This document shows, piece after piece, positions 35,540 through 48,563 of a stretch of 64,000 nt of DNA. The notes under the pieces are model-generated. The model was not told the origin of the DNA and searched no databases. It saw only the letters and a list, made by a program, of their open reading frames with translations. This stretch comes from Piscinibacter sp. Lineage in GTDB: Bacteria; Pseudomonadota; Gammaproteobacteria; Burkholderiales; Burkholderiaceae_C. Each line of letters begins with the position of its first letter. Position 1 is the first letter of the stretch. The translations under genes and the position numbers were made by a program. The DNA lies in the NCBI GenBank assembly GCA_019635485.1, contig JAHBZL010000003.1:62001-126000 (forward strand), read 5' to 3'.

Positions 35540-35797
35540 ATGGCACAGAAGAAGGGCGGCGGTTCCACGCGCAACGGCCGCGATTCGCAGCCGAAGATGC
35601 TTGGCGTGAAGGTGTTCGGCGGCCAGACCGTTCCGGCCGGTTCGATCATCGTGCGTCAGCGCGGCACCAAGTTCCACGCCGGCACGAACGTCGGTACCGG
35701 CAAGGATCACACGCTGTACGCGCTCGTCGATGGCGAGGTGAGCTTCGCGGTCAAGGGGCCGCAGAACCGCCAGACGGTCAGCGTCAAGGCGGCCTGA
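35540..35797 (+). CDS. rpmA: 50S ribosomal protein L27
   Basis: 85 residues from ATG 35540 with AAGGAG upstream. N-terminus [19 protein letters not shown] reaches the peptidyl-transferase centre in known structures. Full-length, 22 bp after rplU. Confidence 0.99.
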   Translation: MAQKKGGGSTRNGRDSQPKMLGVKVFGGQTVPAGSIIVRQRGTKFHAGTNVGTGKDHTLYALVDGEVSFAVKGPQNRQTVSVKAA

Positions 35798-35830
35798 CCC
35801 GCGCGCCGGCGGCCAGTCGCCGGCAGCATC

Positions 35831-35861
35831 GAAGCCCCGGCGTGCCGGGGCTTCGTCGTTT
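35831..35861 (+). terminator. Terminator after rplU-rpmA
   Basis: Perfect 11-bp inverted repeat (GAAGCCCCGGC with GCCGGGGCTTC, 35831-35854) followed by GTCGTTT. The T tract is short, so termination may be partial and allow read-through to obgE. Confidence 0.65.
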
Positions 35862-35907
35862 GCGCGCTGAATTACCATCCGTCCACCTTGGCCAGCCCGT
35901 CCACATC

Positions 35908-38284
<2,377 letters not shown>

Positions 38285-38296
38285 CCAGGCGGGCGC

Positions 38297-38902
38297 TCAG
38301 CGCGCGGAGTCGGGCGGCGCCTCCAGTGGGCCGAGGTCGGAGGCGTGGCTGTCGGCATCACGGCGGTCGTGCCCGTCGTCACGCGGGTGTGGACGCATGC
38401 CGGAACGCAGATAGCGGTTGTGGTGGTGGTTGCGCGGCAGATAGCGGGCGAGTTCCGTCAGCGCCATCTGATAGACGTCGCGCTTGAACTCGATCACGAC
38501 CTCGAGAGGCACCCAGTACTCGTTCCAGCGCCAGGCATCGAACTCCGGGTGATCGGTGGCGCGCAGGTTCATGTCGCTGTCGCGACCGGTCAGCTGCAGC
38601 AGGAACCAGATCTGTTTCTGGCCGCGGTAGTGACCACGGGCATCGCGCCGGATGTAGTGGTCGGGCACCTCGTAGCGCAACCAGTCGCGCGTGCGCGCGA
38701 CGATGCGCACATGCTCGGGCAGCAAGCCCACTTCTTCGTGGAGCTCGCGGAACATCGCCTGCTCAGGCGTCTCGCCGTGTTTGATGCCCCCTTGCGGGAA
38801 CTGCCAGGAATGGGTGCGAATCCGCTTGCCCCAGAACACCTGGTTCCTGTGGTTGAGCAGGACGATGCCGACGTTGGGTCTGAACCCCTCACGGTCGAGC
38901 AT
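38297..38902 (-). CDS. rppH: RNA pyrophosphohydrolase RppH
   Basis: 201 residues from ATG 38902 ([15 protein letters not shown] is the standard start; a TTG two codons earlier is possible). The Nudix box is intact at residues 38-59 (GGIKHGE...RELHEEVG). RppH removes pyrophosphate from mRNA 5' ends and triggers decay. The C-terminal 40 residues are a His/Asp/Arg-rich tail not seen in E. coli RppH. It diverges from proS. Confidence 0.97.
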   Translation of the reverse strand: MLDREGFRPNVGIVLLNHRNQVFWGKRIRTHSWQFPQGGIKHGETPEQAMFRELHEEVGLLPEHVRIVARTRDWLRYEVPDHYIRRDARGHYRGQKQIWFLLQLTGRDSDMNLRATDHPEFDAWRWNEYWVPLEVVIEFKRDVYQMALTELARYLPRNHHHNRYLRSGMRPHPRDDGHDRRDADSHASDLGPLEAPPDSAR

Positions 38903-38999
38903 AATCAACCCCGATTCTTGCTGCTTGAAATCATTATTGCATCGCCGTGACGGGATTCAACCCCTTGGGTTTCCCTCACCCTGCTGCGGTGCCTCTCCC

Positions 39000-40745
39000 A
39001 TGAAAGCCACCCAGTTCTTCATTTCGACGCTGAAGGAAGCGCCCGCAGATGCCGAGGTCGTGAGCCACAAGCTCATGATGCGGGCCGGGCTGATCAAGCG
39101 CCTCGGTGCCGGCATCTACTCGTACATGCCGATGGGGCTGCGCGTGATCCGCAAGGTGGAGAACGTCATCCGCGAAGAGATGAACCGCGCAGGTGCCGTC
39201 GAACTGCTGATGCCGGTCGTGCAGCCCGCGGAGCTGTGGCAGGAGACCGGGCGCTTCGACAAGATGGGCCCCGAGCTGCTGCGCGTGAAGGACCGGCACG
39301 AGCGCGACTTCATCATCCAGCCGACCTCCGAGGAGGTCATCACCGACATCGCCCGCCAGGAGCTGCGCAGCTACCGCGCACTGCCGAAGAACTTCTATCA
39401 CATCCAGACCAAGTTCCGGGACGAGCGGCGCCCCCGCTTCGGCGTGATGCGCGGCCGCGAGTTCACGATGAAGGACGCCTACTCCTTCGACCGCGATGTC
39501 GAGGCCGCCGGGCGGAGCTACGAGCAGATGTACGCGGCCTACGTGCGCATCTTCGAGCGCCTCGGCCTGACCTTCCGCGCCGTGGCGGCGGACACCGGCG
39601 CGATCGGCGGCGACCGCTCGCACGAGTTCCAGGTCATCGCCGACACCGGCGAGGACGCGATCGTCTACAGCCCCGACTCCGACTACGCGGCCAACATGGA
39701 GCTGGCCGAAGCCGTGGCCCCTGCGACGCCGCGCGGTGCGGCCCAGATGCCGCTGACCAAGACGCCAACGCCGGAGCGAAGCACCTGCGAGGACGTGGCC
39801 GCACTGCTCGGGGTGCCGCTGCAGACGACCGTGAAGTCACTGGTGCTCGCGACCGACCAGCGCAACGAGCGCGGGGACATCGCCGGCACCACCGTGTGGC
39901 TGCTGCTGGTGCGCGGCGATCATGCGCTGAACGAGGTGAAAGCCGGCAAGGTGCCCGGCCTGAAGGACGGCTTCCGCTTCGCGACGGTCGGCGAGATCGA
40001 GGACCACTTCGGCTGCAAGCCGGGCTACCTCGGCCCGATCGGCATGCGCCGGCCGGTCAAGGTCGTCGCGGATCGCACGGTGGCCGCGATGAGCGATTTC
40101 ATCTGCGGCGCCAACGAGGCGGACTTCCACTTCACCGGAGCGAACTGGGGCCGTGATCTGCCGGAGCCCGATCTGATTGCCGACATCCGCAATGTCGTCG
40201 AAGGCGATCCGTCGCCGGATGGCCGGGGCGTGCTGGCGATCCAGCGCGGCATCGAGGTCGGCCACGTGTTCTTCCTCGGGACCAAGTACAGCGCGGCCAT
40301 GAATGCCACGTACCTGGACGAGTCCGGCAAGCCGCAGCTGATGCAGATGGGCTGCTACGGCATCGGCGTGACGCGCATCCTGGGCGCTGCCATCGAGCAG
40401 AACCACGACGAGCGGGGCATCGTCTGGCCCGACGCGATGGCGCCCTTCACCGTGGTGATCTGCCCGATCGGCTACGACCGCACGCCGGCGGTCAAGGCCG
40501 CGGCCGACGAATTGCACGACCAGCTCGCGGCCCTCGGCATCGACGTCATGCTGGACGACCGCGGCGAGCGTCCCGGGGCGATGTTCGCCGACTGGGAACT
40601 GGTCGGCGTGCCGCATCGCGTGGTGATCTCCGACCGTGGCCTGAAGGAAGGGCGCTTCGAGTACCAGGGCCGGCGCGACGCGCAAGCGACGCCGGTGCCG
40701 GTGGCCGAAGCGTTGCCGTTCCTGAAAGGCAAGCTCGGCGCATGA
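39000..40745 (+). CDS. proS: Prolyl-tRNA synthetase
   Basis: 581 residues from ATG 39000. Bacterial-type ProRS: class II motifs ([51 protein letters not shown]) flank the INS editing domain (about 225-405, [12 protein letters not shown]). The final anticodon-binding domain is complete ([20 protein letters not shown]). The sequence upstream of ATG 39000 overlaps rppH and does not look conserved. Its stop overlaps the next gene by 4 bases. Confidence 0.98.
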   Translation: MKATQFFISTLKEAPADAEVVSHKLMMRAGLIKRLGAGIYSYMPMGLRVIRKVENVIREEMNRAGAVELLMPVVQPAELWQETGRFDKMGPELLRVKDRHERDFIIQPTSEEVITDIARQELRSYRALPKNFYHIQTKFRDERRPRFGVMRGREFTMKDAYSFDRDVEAAGRSYEQMYAAYVRIFERLGLTFRAVAADTGAIGGDRSHEFQVIADTGEDAIVYSPDSDYAANMELAEAVAPATPRGAAQMPLTKTPTPERSTCEDVAALLGVPLQTTVKSLVLATDQRNERGDIAGTTVWLLLVRGDHALNEVKAGKVPGLKDGFRFATVGEIEDHFGCKPGYLGPIGMRRPVKVVADRTVAAMSDFICGANEADFHFTGANWGRDLPEPDLIADIRNVVEGDPSPDGRGVLAIQRGIEVGHVFFLGTKYSAAMNATYLDESGKPQLMQMGCYGIGVTRILGAAIEQNHDERGIVWPDAMAPFTVVICPIGYDRTPAVKAAADELHDQLAALGIDVMLDDRGERPGAMFADWELVGVPHRVVISDRGLKEGRFEYQGRRDAQATPVPVAEALPFLKGKLGA

Positions 40746-41392
40746 AGGACCGGCTCTCCCGGCCGGGGAGAGCGCGGCGCCGATTCGCCGCGACGCTGCT
40801 GCTCGGTCCGCTGTCGCTGGCGGCAAGCCGACCGGCGCGTGCCGGCGCACAGATCGAGGAGCCACTGGCGGACTCAGTGCGCGGGGCGCTGTCGGCCGCC
40901 ATCGCCAACAGCGCGCCGCCCAAGCCGGTGTTCGTCGACACGGAGGCGCGCCTGGCGTATCTGCGCTGGCTCGGCGAGATGAGTACGCGGCTGCGGCGCC
41001 GCAAGCCCGAGCACGTGACCCGCGTCGAGTTCCTCGAGACGCTCTGGTACGAGAGCACGCGTGCCGGGCTCGAACCGGCGCTGGTGCTCGGCCTGGTGCA
41101 GGTCGAGAGCGGATTCCGCAAGTACGCGATCAGCGCCGCCGGCGCCCGCGGCTACATGCAGGTGATGCCGTTCTGGGCGCGCCTGATCGGTGACGGCGAC
41201 TCGACGCGCCTGTTCCACATGCAGACCAACCTGCGGTTCGGGTGCGTGATCCTGCGCCACTACCTTGACGTCGAGCGCGGCGATCTGTTCCTGGCGCTCG
41301 GGCGCTACAACGGCAGCCGCGGCCGGGCCGAGTATCCGAACGCGGTGTTCGGCGCGCGCAAGGCCTGGGAGTACAAGGCCGATCGCGCGTGA
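40742..41392 (+). CDS. Secreted lytic transglycosylase (SLT domain)
   Basis: 216 residues from ATG 40742. The N-terminus has a twin-arginine-like segment ([24 protein letters not shown]), so Tat or Sec export is possible. The SLT domain begins near residue 105, with catalytic Glu122 in [13 protein letters not shown] and [12 protein letters not shown] next. It would cleave glycan strands to anhydromuropeptides in the periplasm. Coupled to proS and convergent with ubiX. Confidence 0.9.
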   Translation: MKDRLSRPGRARRRFAATLLLGPLSLAASRPARAGAQIEEPLADSVRGALSAAIANSAPPKPVFVDTEARLAYLRWLGEMSTRLRRRKPEHVTRVEFLETLWYESTRAGLEPALVLGLVQVESGFRKYAISAAGARGYMQVMPFWARLIGDGDSTRLFHMQTNLRFGCVILRHYLDVERGDLFLALGRYNGSRGRAEYPNAVFGARKAWEYKADRA

Positions 41393-41407
41393 TTCGCGTG
41401 TCGAGGC

Positions 41408-41980
41408 TTACAAGCCCGGCCAGCGCTTTGGCAAGGCCCCCTCGATGCCCAGCAGCGCGAGCACCCGTTCGACCGTGTCGTCGACGAGTTCGGCGATGGT
41501 CTGTGGCCGGTGATAGAAGGCAGGCAAGGGCGGAAACACGACACCGCCCATCTCGGTGACGGCGGTCATGTTGCGCAGGTGGGCGAGGTTGAACGGCGTC
41601 TCCCGCACCATCAGCACGAGGCGGCGGCGCTCCTTCAGCGTCACGTCGGCCGCGCGGGTCAGCAGGTTGTCGCCCAGCCCATGCGCGATCGCGGCCAGCG
41701 ACTTCATCGAGCAGGGCACGACGACCATCGCGTCGGTCTCGAACGAGCCGCTCGCGATGGCGGCGCCCACGTCGCCCGGCGCGTAGGCCACATCGGCGAG
41801 CGATTCGAGCTCACGGCGGTCGATGCCGAGCTCATGGTGGACATTGAGCACGCCGGCCGGGCTGGCGACAAGGTGCGTCTCGCAGCCGGTCGCGCGCAAA
41901 CGGTCGAGCAGACGCAGCGCGTACACCGCGCCGGTCGCGCCGGTGATGCCGACGACGACCCGGCGCGACGCCGCCGTCAT
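41408..41980 (-). CDS. ubiX: Flavin prenyltransferase UbiX
   Basis: 190 residues from ATG 41980. The N-terminal [35 protein letters not shown] and the segment [22 protein letters not shown] are hallmarks. UbiX makes prenylated FMN for UbiD decarboxylase in ubiquinone synthesis. ATGA overlap with grxD. Confidence 0.97.
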   Translation of the reverse strand: MTAASRRVVVGITGATGAVYALRLLDRLRATGCETHLVASPAGVLNVHHELGIDRRELESLADVAYAPGDVGAAIASGSFETDAMVVVPCSMKSLAAIAHGLGDNLLTRAADVTLKERRRLVLMVRETPFNLAHLRNMTAVTEMGGVVFPPLPAFYHRPQTIAELVDDTVERVLALLGIEGALPKRWPGL

Positions 41981-42288
41981 TGCTGCAGCAGGGGCTGCAG
42001 CTCGCCGGCCTGGTACATCTCCATCATGATGTCCGAGCCGCCGACGAATTCGCCATTCACGTACAACTGCGGGATGGTCGGCCAGTTGGCGAACTCCTTG
42101 ATGCCCTGGCGAACCTCGTCGTCCTCGAGCACGTTGAAGGTCGTCAGGTCCGAGACGCCGCAGGCCTTCAGGATCTGCACGGCGCGGCCGGAAAAGCCGC
42201 ACATCGGGAACTGCGCCGTGCCCTTCATGAACAGGACGACGCGGTTGCCCTTGACGATGTCGGAGATGCGTTGCTGGACGTCACTCAT
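41977..42288 (-). CDS. grxD: Monothiol glutaredoxin GrxD
   Basis: 103 residues from ATG 42288; a TTG at 42303 is a less likely start. The monothiol active site CGFS is at residues 30-33, with [30 protein letters not shown] and the GSDI glutathione-binding block. Grx4-type proteins carry [2Fe-2S] clusters. Translationally coupled to ubiX. Confidence 0.97.
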   Translation of the reverse strand: MSDVQQRISDIVKGNRVVLFMKGTAQFPMCGFSGRAVQILKACGVSDLTTFNVLEDDEVRQGIKEFANWPTIPQLYVNGEFVGGSDIMMEMYQAGELQPLLQQ

Positions 42289-42387
42289 GGCCTGGGCCTG
42301 CAAAGGAAGCGTTATTCAGGCCGAGGTTATACGGCAGGACCGGTGCCGTTGCAGCCGCGCCGTGCCAAGGCCCCGCAAGGGGCACGA

Positions 42388-42987
42388 TCAGAACGAGTAC
42401 GACACCCCGACCTGCAGCACCGGCGACAGGCGCAGATCCCGGGCCAAGTCTTCCGCGCCCTGGACGCTGCTGAACGCCCGCCCGAAGCGCACCCCGTTGC
42501 GGCCTGGCACCGCGACGAGCCCGAAGTCGGCACTGAAGTTCCAACCGTTGCGCCCGGACAGCCCGCTGTAGCCGACGCCAAGGTAAGGCAGCGTGCTGCT
42601 GTCGGCGGCATCCGTCCCGAGGCGCCGTTCCAGGCTGAACGCCGGGCTGGCCGATACCGCCGGCGAGACCATCCAGAGCGACGTCCGCTGGCCGACGACC
42701 AGACCCCCGGTGGCACGGAAGCCGCTCGCGCTGCCGTCGGACGAGGCCGAGCGGGCGAAGAAGTAGTCGCTCATCAGGCCGAGCGAGCCGGACTTCAGGC
42801 CGTAGGTGTCGGTCCCGTACAACTCGCTGCGCCACAGCGGCGTCCCACCCGACACCGCGAGCCGCGCCTGCCAGCGCGGCCAGGGCAGGTTGTCGGCGTG
42901 GGCCAGCAGGCCCTCGTTCTGCGCCCAGGCACCCGCCCAAGGCGTGGCGACCAGGATGGTGGCGAGCATCAGCTTGGCAGTCGTCAT
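42388..42987 (-). CDS. Small outer-membrane beta-barrel-like protein
   Basis: 199 residues from ATG 42987, with GAGGAG 9 bases upstream. A signal peptide ends at GAWAQ. The mature part alternates polar and hydrophobic residues and repeats GxxLxxR strands, and ends in VGVSYSF, the C-terminal aromatic signal recognised by the Bam complex. I do not recognise a named family; it resembles uncharacterised Burkholderiales envelope proteins. Confidence 0.72.
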   Translation of the reverse strand: MTTAKLMLATILVATPWAGAWAQNEGLLAHADNLPWPRWQARLAVSGGTPLWRSELYGTDTYGLKSGSLGLMSDYFFARSASSDGSASGFRATGGLVVGQRTSLWMVSPAVSASPAFSLERRLGTDAADSSTLPYLGVGYSGLSGRNGWNFSADFGLVAVPGRNGVRFGRAFSSVQGAEDLARDLRLSPVLQVGVSYSF

Positions 42988-43121
42988 GGCAAGCTCCTCG
43001 TACTTCGGGCCGGCCGAACGCGGAGGAATCTCCGGGCCGACATGTGATTTCATCCTACGCCCGACGCAGCGTTCCGGCGTGCCTGATACAGGTGTATCGG
43101 CGCACCGGGGCGTGTCGGATG

Positions 43122-43955
43122 TCACTGCGATGGCCGCCGGCCCCCGGTACAGCGGGGGTGCCCGGCCAGATCGGCCCGCGTGGCGACCCGGTCGAAGCCG
43201 TATCTTTCCAGCAACGCCTGCACGTCCGGACCCTGGTCGTGCCCATGTTCGAGCAGCAGCCATGCGCCAGCGGAGAGCCGGGGTGACGCGCCGGCGATGA
43301 TCGCCCGCAGGTCGTCGAGGCCGGACGGGCCGGCCTCGAGGGCCCCCTGAGGCTCGTGGGCCAGAGCGACCAGGTGCGGATCCCCGAGGCGGATGTAGGG
43401 CGGGTTCGAGAGGGCCAGGTCGAACTCGCGCCCGGCCAGCGGCTGCCACCACCGCCCCTCCACGAACTCGACCGCCAGCCCGAGCTGCAGCGCATTGCGA
43501 CGGGCCACGCTCAATGAGCCTGCGCTCACATCGGTGGCGACGACACAGGCCTCGGGAGCGCGCTTCTTGATGGCCAGCGCGATGGCCCCGCTGCCAGTGC
43601 CGAGGTCGACGACCCGTGGTGCAGCGGCGGTAGCCCCTTCGCTCAGCAGTTCCAGGGCCCAGTCCACGAGCACTTCGGTGTCCGGGCGCGGCACCAGCAC
43701 GCGGGCATCGACCTCCAGGCGCAGGCCGTGAAACTCTTTCTCGCCGACCAGGTAGGCCAGTGGCTCGCCGCCGGCACGGCGGCGGATCTGTTCCTCGTAG
43801 TCCGCCGCCGCATCCGCGTCCAGCACGCTGTCGTCATGCGCGATCAGCCAGCTGCGGTCGCGGCCCAGGCGGTGTCCGAGCAGCAGCATTGCGTCCAGCC
43901 GGTCCACGCCAGCGCGGCGAGCGGCCGCCAGCGCCGCCGCGATCGTGAGGGTCAC
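43122..43955 (-). CDS. prmC: Release factor glutamine methyltransferase PrmC
   Basis: 277 residues from ATG 43955. The SAM-binding block [17 protein letters not shown] and catalytic NPPY (184-187) are present; the N-terminal helical RF-binding domain includes [16 protein letters not shown]. PrmC methylates the GGQ glutamine of RF1/RF2. It overlaps the stop of prfA by 4 bases, the normal prfA-prmC pairing. Confidence 0.97.
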   Translation of the reverse strand: MTLTIAAALAAARRAGVDRLDAMLLLGHRLGRDRSWLIAHDDSVLDADAAADYEEQIRRRAGGEPLAYLVGEKEFHGLRLEVDARVLVPRPDTEVLVDWALELLSEGATAAAPRVVDLGTGSGAIALAIKKRAPEACVVATDVSAGSLSVARRNALQLGLAVEFVEGRWWQPLAGREFDLALSNPPYIRLGDPHLVALAHEPQGALEAGPSGLDDLRAIIAGASPRLSAGAWLLLEHGHDQGPDVQALLERYGFDRVATRADLAGHPRCTGGRRPSQ

Positions 43956-45034
43956 GCGCCGCTCTCCAGCACGGCCAGCTGCTCCGCGGCGCGGGCTGCC
44001 TGCAGTGCGCCGATCACTTCGTCGAGGTCACCGTCGACGATCGCCTGCAGCCGGTACAGGGTCAGGTTGATGCGGTGGTCCGTGAGGCGGCCCTGCGGGA
44101 AGTTGTAGGTCCGGATGCGGTCGCTGCGGTCGCCGCTGCCGATGAGGCCCTTGCGCGTCGCGGCCTCCTTGGCCGCCCGCTCGCTGCGCTCCTTGTCGCG
44201 CAGCCGGGCCACCAGCACGGCCATCGCCCTGGCCTTGTTGCGGTGCTGCGAGCGGTCATCCTGGCACTCGGCGACGATGCCTGTCGGCAGGTGCGTGATG
44301 CGGATCGCGCTGTCGGTCTTGTTCACGTGCTGGCCGCCGGCACCGCTGGCGCGGAAGGTGTCGATGCGCAGCTCGGCCGGGTTGATCTGCACGTCCTCGG
44401 CCTCGTCGGGCTCGGGCAGCACGGCGACCGTGCAGGCGCTGGTGTGGATGCGGCCCTGGGCTTCGGTGGCCGGCACGCGCTGCACGCGGTGACCGCCGGA
44501 CTCGAACTTCAGCCGCCCGTAGACGCCGTCGCCCTCGACGCGGATCACCACCTCCTTGTAGCCGCCCAGTTCGCTGGCGCTCTCGGACAGGATCTCGGTG
44601 CGCCAGCCGCATCGTTCGGCATAACGCAGGTACATGCGCGCCAGGTCGCCGGCGAACAGGGCGGACTCGTCGCCACCCGTGCCGGCGCGGATCTCGAGGA
44701 ACGCGTTGCGGACGTCGTCCGGATCGCGCGGCAGCAGTGCTGCTTGCAGCTCGCCGTGCAGGCTCGCCATGTCGGCCTCGGCGGCGCCGATCTCCTCGCG
44801 CGCCAGTTCGGCCATGTCCGGGTCGCCGAGCAGTTCGTGCGCCGCCGCCAAGTCGCGTTCGCGCTGCTCGTAGCGGCGGAAGCGCTCGACCAGCGATGCG
44901 GCCTCGGCATGCTCGCGCGTCAGGTCGCGGAAGCGCTTCATGTCGCCGGCGATCCGGGGGTCGGCGAGTGTCGCGTCCAGCTCGGCCAGGCGCATCGCGA
45001 GGCGTTCGAACTGCTGGCGGAGGGAGTCTTTCAT
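43952..45034 (-). CDS. prfA: Peptide chain release factor 1
   Basis: 360 residues from ATG 45034. The stop-codon reader PAT lies at 188-190 and the GGQ peptidyl-hydrolysis motif at 233-235. This PxT tripeptide and the length separate RF1 from RF2. 90 bp downstream of hemA. Confidence 0.98.
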   Translation of the reverse strand: MKDSLRQQFERLAMRLAELDATLADPRIAGDMKRFRDLTREHAEAASLVERFRRYEQRERDLAAAHELLGDPDMAELAREEIGAAEADMASLHGELQAALLPRDPDDVRNAFLEIRAGTGGDESALFAGDLARMYLRYAERCGWRTEILSESASELGGYKEVVIRVEGDGVYGRLKFESGGHRVQRVPATEAQGRIHTSACTVAVLPEPDEAEDVQINPAELRIDTFRASGAGGQHVNKTDSAIRITHLPTGIVAECQDDRSQHRNKARAMAVLVARLRDKERSERAAKEAATRKGLIGSGDRSDRIRTYNFPQGRLTDHRINLTLYRLQAIVDGDLDEVIGALQAARAAEQLAVLESGA

Positions 45035-45124
45035 GCGGGGCTCGGTGCGACGGTCGGCGGGCGGCAGGGCAGGCCGCGAAGCGGGAAGGTGCCGGTCGGG
45101 CGACCGGCCGGTCGGCTGGCGCCG

Positions 45125-46408
45125 CTAACGCGGATCGTCGGCCGGGTCGCGCGGGTTCTGGCGCAGGAACAGGCGCGATACCGTGTGCACGAGCTGCGCG
45201 CGCTGTGCGCTGTCGGCCGAATGCAGTTCGGCCAGCGTGCCGTGCAGCATCTTCTGGGTCAGCCCCTTGGAGAGAGCCTCCAGCACCGCATCGACATCCT
45301 CGCCGCGGGCCAGCATCTTGCGCGCCCGCGCGATCTCGGCCTGCCGCCAGTCGTCCGCCTGGTGGTGCAGGGCCTTGATCAGCGGCACGGACTCGCGCTG
45401 ACCGAGCCAGTGCTCGAAACCCTGGACGCCGGTCTCGATGATCGCCTCGGCCTGCTGCACCGCCGCCTGGCGCTTCTCGCCGGCCGTCTGCACCAGGGCC
45501 GACAGGTCGTCGACGGTGTAGAGGTAGACGTCCGACAGCCGTGCCACCTCCGGTTCGATGTCGCGCGGTACGGCCAGGTCGACCATGAACATCGGCCGGT
45601 GCTTGCGCTGCTTCAGCGCCCGTTCCACCGCGCCCAGGCCGATGATCGGCAGCGTGCTGGCGGTGCAGGAGATCACGATGTCGAAGTCGGCCAGCCGGCC
45701 CGGCAGGTCGGCCAGGCGCAGCGCCTCGGCACCGAAGCGGCCGGCCAGCTTCTCGCCGCGTTCGAGGGTGCGGTTCGCGACGGCCAGCGCACGCGGCGAG
45801 CGCGCCGCGAAGTGCGTGGCGACCAGCTCGATCATCTCGCCGGCGCCGACGAACAGCACCTTGGTGTCCTTCAGGTCCTCGAACAGCTGCCCTGCCAGGC
45901 GCACCGCGGCGGCGGCCATGCTGATCGAATGGGCGCCGATCTCGGTCGCGGTGCGCACTTCCTTGGCGACTGCGAACGAGCGCTGGAACATCTGGTGCAG
46001 CGTCGTGCCCAGCGTGCCGGCCGAATCGGCCTCGCGCACCGCCTGCTTCATCTGGCCGAGGATCTGCGGTTCGCCCAGCACCATCGAATCGAGACCGCTG
46101 GCGACGCGGAAGGCGTGCCGCGCGGCCGCGCTGCCCTCGAACACGTAGCTGTGCGAGCGCATCGCCTGCGCACTGACGCCGCCGATGCCGGCCAGCCAGT
46201 CCAGCGTCGGCGCCACGAGCGCCGGGCTGGCGCCGACGTAGACCTCGGTGCGGTTGCAGGTGGAGACGATCGCGACTTCGCCGGTACGCTGCAGCCGGTC
46301 GCGAAAACCGAGCAAGGTCGGCCCGAGTTGCTCTGGGGCGAACGCAAAACGACCGCGCAGATCCACGGGCGCGGTCGTGTGGTTCAGGCCCAGGGCGAAC
46401 ACACTCAT
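45125..46408 (-). CDS. hemA: Glutamyl-tRNA reductase
   Basis: 427 residues from ATG 46408. [18 protein letters not shown] is the usual start; the nucleophile is Cys51 in [15 protein letters not shown]-domain blocks ([28 protein letters not shown]) and the C-terminal dimerisation helices follow. It makes glutamate-1-semialdehyde, the first committed step of C5 haem synthesis. hemA-prfA-prmC order is conserved. Confidence 0.98.
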   Translation of the reverse strand: MSVFALGLNHTTAPVDLRGRFAFAPEQLGPTLLGFRDRLQRTGEVAIVSTCNRTEVYVGASPALVAPTLDWLAGIGGVSAQAMRSHSYVFEGSAAARHAFRVASGLDSMVLGEPQILGQMKQAVREADSAGTLGTTLHQMFQRSFAVAKEVRTATEIGAHSISMAAAAVRLAGQLFEDLKDTKVLFVGAGEMIELVATHFAARSPRALAVANRTLERGEKLAGRFGAEALRLADLPGRLADFDIVISCTASTLPIIGLGAVERALKQRKHRPMFMVDLAVPRDIEPEVARLSDVYLYTVDDLSALVQTAGEKRQAAVQQAEAIIETGVQGFEHWLGQRESVPLIKALHHQADDWRQAEIARARKMLARGEDVDAVLEALSKGLTQKMLHGTLAELHSADSAQRAQLVHTVSRLFLRQNPRDPADDPR

Positions 46409-46414
46409 GGGCGG

Positions 46415-46420
46415 ATTATA
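46415..46420 (-). promoter_or_regulatory. hemA: -10 box immediately upstream of hemA
   Basis: Exact TATAAT on the - strand with only six bases between it and the hemA ATG. If used, the transcript would begin at or next to the start codon. No -35 or ribosome site is apparent. Confidence 0.4.
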
Positions 46421-46500
46421 AAATTCGGCCTCGCCGGCCGGGGCCGGATGGCCTTGATTCTCCTCAAGGCGCGGGACCCGGCGTTTCCGAGGACCTGCAC

Positions 46501-46782
46501 GTGGGCCCGCTCGACGCGCTCTGGCACCTGCTGAACTTCTTCGCGCCGGCGGTCGGCGTCGGCCTGATCACGGCCGGCCTGGCCAAGCTGGTCTGGTTCC
46601 GGCTGCTGCGCGGCACCAGCTGGTGGCGGCTCGGCCTCTGGGCCAGCGGGGCCTGTGCCGTCGCATTGCTGGCTGCGTTGGTGCTGTTCGGCCGCGACGG
46701 CAAGATGGCCGGCTACGGCCTGATGCTGGCCGCCTGCGCCCTGGCGCTGTGGTGGGCCGGCCTGCGCCGCCCTCCGGGTTAG
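46501..46782 (+). CDS. Small hydrophobic membrane protein, unknown
   Basis: 93 residues from GTG 46501. Three hydrophobic helices are seen ([55 protein letters not shown]), separated by short basic loops. It diverges from hemA. Its TAG stop overlaps the miaB TAA stop on the other strand (TTAG). I do not recognise the family. Confidence 0.7.
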   Translation: MGPLDALWHLLNFFAPAVGVGLITAGLAKLVWFRLLRGTSWWRLGLWASGACAVALLAALVLFGRDGKMAGYGLMLAACALALWWAGLRRPPG

Positions 46783-48131
46783 GCCGCCACCGATTCCGCC
46801 ACGACCACCTCGCCACGCAGCGAATGCGGGTAGGCGGTCGTGATCGTCACGTCGACCATCGCGCCGACCAGGCGGGCCGGGCCGGCGAAATTGACGATGC
46901 GGTTGCATTCCGTGCGGCCCATCAGTTCGGCCGGGTCGCGCCGCGACGGCCCTTCGACCAGGATGCGCTGCACCGTGCCCACGCGCGACTGCCCGATGCG
47001 TCGCGCATTCGTCTCGATGGCCGCCTGCAGTTCCTGCAGCCGCGCGAGCTTGACCGCCTGCGGCGTGTCGTCGGCCAGGTTCGCGGCCGGCGTGCCCGGG
47101 CGCGGGCTGAAGACGAAGCTGAAGCTGGCGTCGAAGCCGATCTCCTCGATCAGCCGCATCGTGCGCGCGTGGTCGTCCGCCGTCTCGCCGGGAAAACCGA
47201 CGATGAAGTCGCTCGACAGGCTGATCTGCGGCCGCACCGTGCGCAGCTTGCGGATCGTGCTCTTGTATTCCATCGCGGTGTAGCCGCGCTTCATCGCCAT
47301 CAGGATGCGGTCGCTGCCGTGCTGCACCGGCAGGTGCAGGTGGCTGACCAGCTTCGGGATGCGGCCATAGGCCTCGACGAGCCGCTGGCCGAACTCGTTT
47401 GGGTGGCTGGTCGTGTAGCGGATGCGCTCGATGCCGGGGATCTCGGCCACGTACTCGAGCAGCAGCGCGAAGTCCGCCAGCTCGGCGGTCTCGCCCATGC
47501 GCCCGCGGTAGGCGTTGACGTTCTGGCCGAGCAGCGTCACTTCCTTCACGCCGAGGTCCGCCAGCCCGGCGACCTCGGTCAGCACGTCCTCGAACGGGCG
47601 CGAAACCTCCTCGCCGCGGGTGTACGGCACCACGCAGTAGCTGCAGTACTTCGAGCAGCCTTCCATCACCGACACGAAGGCGCTCGGCCCTTCGCGGCGC
47701 GCCGGCGGCAGGTGGTCGAACTTCTCGATCTCCGGGAAGCTGATGTCGACCTGCGGCCGCCGCTGCTGCGTGCGCCGCGCGATCAGGTCGGGCAGGCGGT
47801 GCAGCGTCTGCGGGCCGAACACCACGTCGACGTAGGGCGCCCGCTCGACGATTGCCGCGCCCTCCTGGCTCGCGACACAGCCGCCGACGCCGATCAGCAC
47901 CCCCTTGTCCTTCAGGTGCTTGACGCGGCCGAGGTCGCTGAAGACCTTCTCCTGCGCCTTCTCGCGCACCGAGCAGGTGTTGAACAGCACCAGGTCGGCC
48001 TGTTCCACGTCATCGGTCTTCTCGTAGCCGGCGGCCGCGTGCAGCACGTCGACCATCTTGTCCGAGTCGTACTCGTTCATCTGGCAGCCAAAGGTCTTGA
48101 TGAAGACCTTCGGCGCGGTCTTGCCCGTCAT
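46779..48131 (-). CDS. miaB: tRNA-2-methylthio-N6-dimethylallyladenosine synthase MiaB
   Basis: 450 residues from ATG 48131. The UPF0004 domain ([19 protein letters not shown], Cys16), the radical-SAM cluster motif [15 protein letters not shown] near residue 155-170, and a C-terminal TRAM domain (about 375-445) are all present. It methylthiolates A37 in tRNAs reading UNN codons. 19 bp after the secreted protein gene. Confidence 0.97.
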   Translation of the reverse strand: MTGKTAPKVFIKTFGCQMNEYDSDKMVDVLHAAAGYEKTDDVEQADLVLFNTCSVREKAQEKVFSDLGRVKHLKDKGVLIGVGGCVASQEGAAIVERAPYVDVVFGPQTLHRLPDLIARRTQQRRPQVDISFPEIEKFDHLPPARREGPSAFVSVMEGCSKYCSYCVVPYTRGEEVSRPFEDVLTEVAGLADLGVKEVTLLGQNVNAYRGRMGETAELADFALLLEYVAEIPGIERIRYTTSHPNEFGQRLVEAYGRIPKLVSHLHLPVQHGSDRILMAMKRGYTAMEYKSTIRKLRTVRPQISLSSDFIVGFPGETADDHARTMRLIEEIGFDASFSFVFSPRPGTPAANLADDTPQAVKLARLQELQAAIETNARRIGQSRVGTVQRILVEGPSRRDPAELMGRTECNRIVNFAGPARLVGAMVDVTITTAYPHSLRGEVVVAESVAA

Positions 48132-48150
48132 GGCGTTCTCCCGGGGAACG

Positions 48151-48528
48151 TCAGGGCTTGGACCAGGCCTGCGCGACCGCATCGAAGCGCCAGCTGCCCG
48201 CTTCCTTCGCGCTGGTCGGCCACGGCTTCTTCGCCGCCTCGGCCTCGCTCAGGATCCAGACCTCGCGCAGCAGGCCCTGCGGGTCGACCGTGTAGTGCAC
48301 CAGGAACTTCTGCCCGGCCAGCGACGCGGGCATCTTGACCAGGTTGTCGATGCCGCGCACCCGGGCGCCGGCACCCAGGCGCGCCGCCTGCCCGTTGATC
48401 TGCACGTCGGGTGCGGCGCCGACGACCAGCTCGCCGCGCAGTGCGTCGGCGGGGAAGTGGCGCAGGGACTGGGCGGACGCGCCCATGGCGAAAACGGCCG
48501 CGAACGCGGCGATGAGACAGCGGAACAT
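48151..48528 (-). CDS. Small secreted protein, unknown
   Basis: 125 residues from ATG 48528. Signal peptide [20 protein letters not shown], then a mostly beta mature part containing [24 protein letters not shown] and [22 protein letters not shown]. It resembles small conserved periplasmic proteins of Burkholderiales; function unknown. It lies between the sigma factor and miaB. Confidence 0.75.
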   Translation of the reverse strand: MFRCLIAAFAAVFAMGASAQSLRHFPADALRGELVVGAAPDVQINGQAARLGAGARVRGIDNLVKMPASLAGQKFLVHYTVDPQGLLREVWILSEAEAAKKPWPTSAKEAGSWRFDAVAQAWSKP

Positions 48529-48563
48529 GGTGTAGATCCAGTGGCTGCGAGGAAACCGCGATT

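Noticed and set aside
38691-38999. Upstream extension of the proS reading frame
   Set aside because: It overlaps rppH, and ProRS proteins begin at [15 protein letters not shown].
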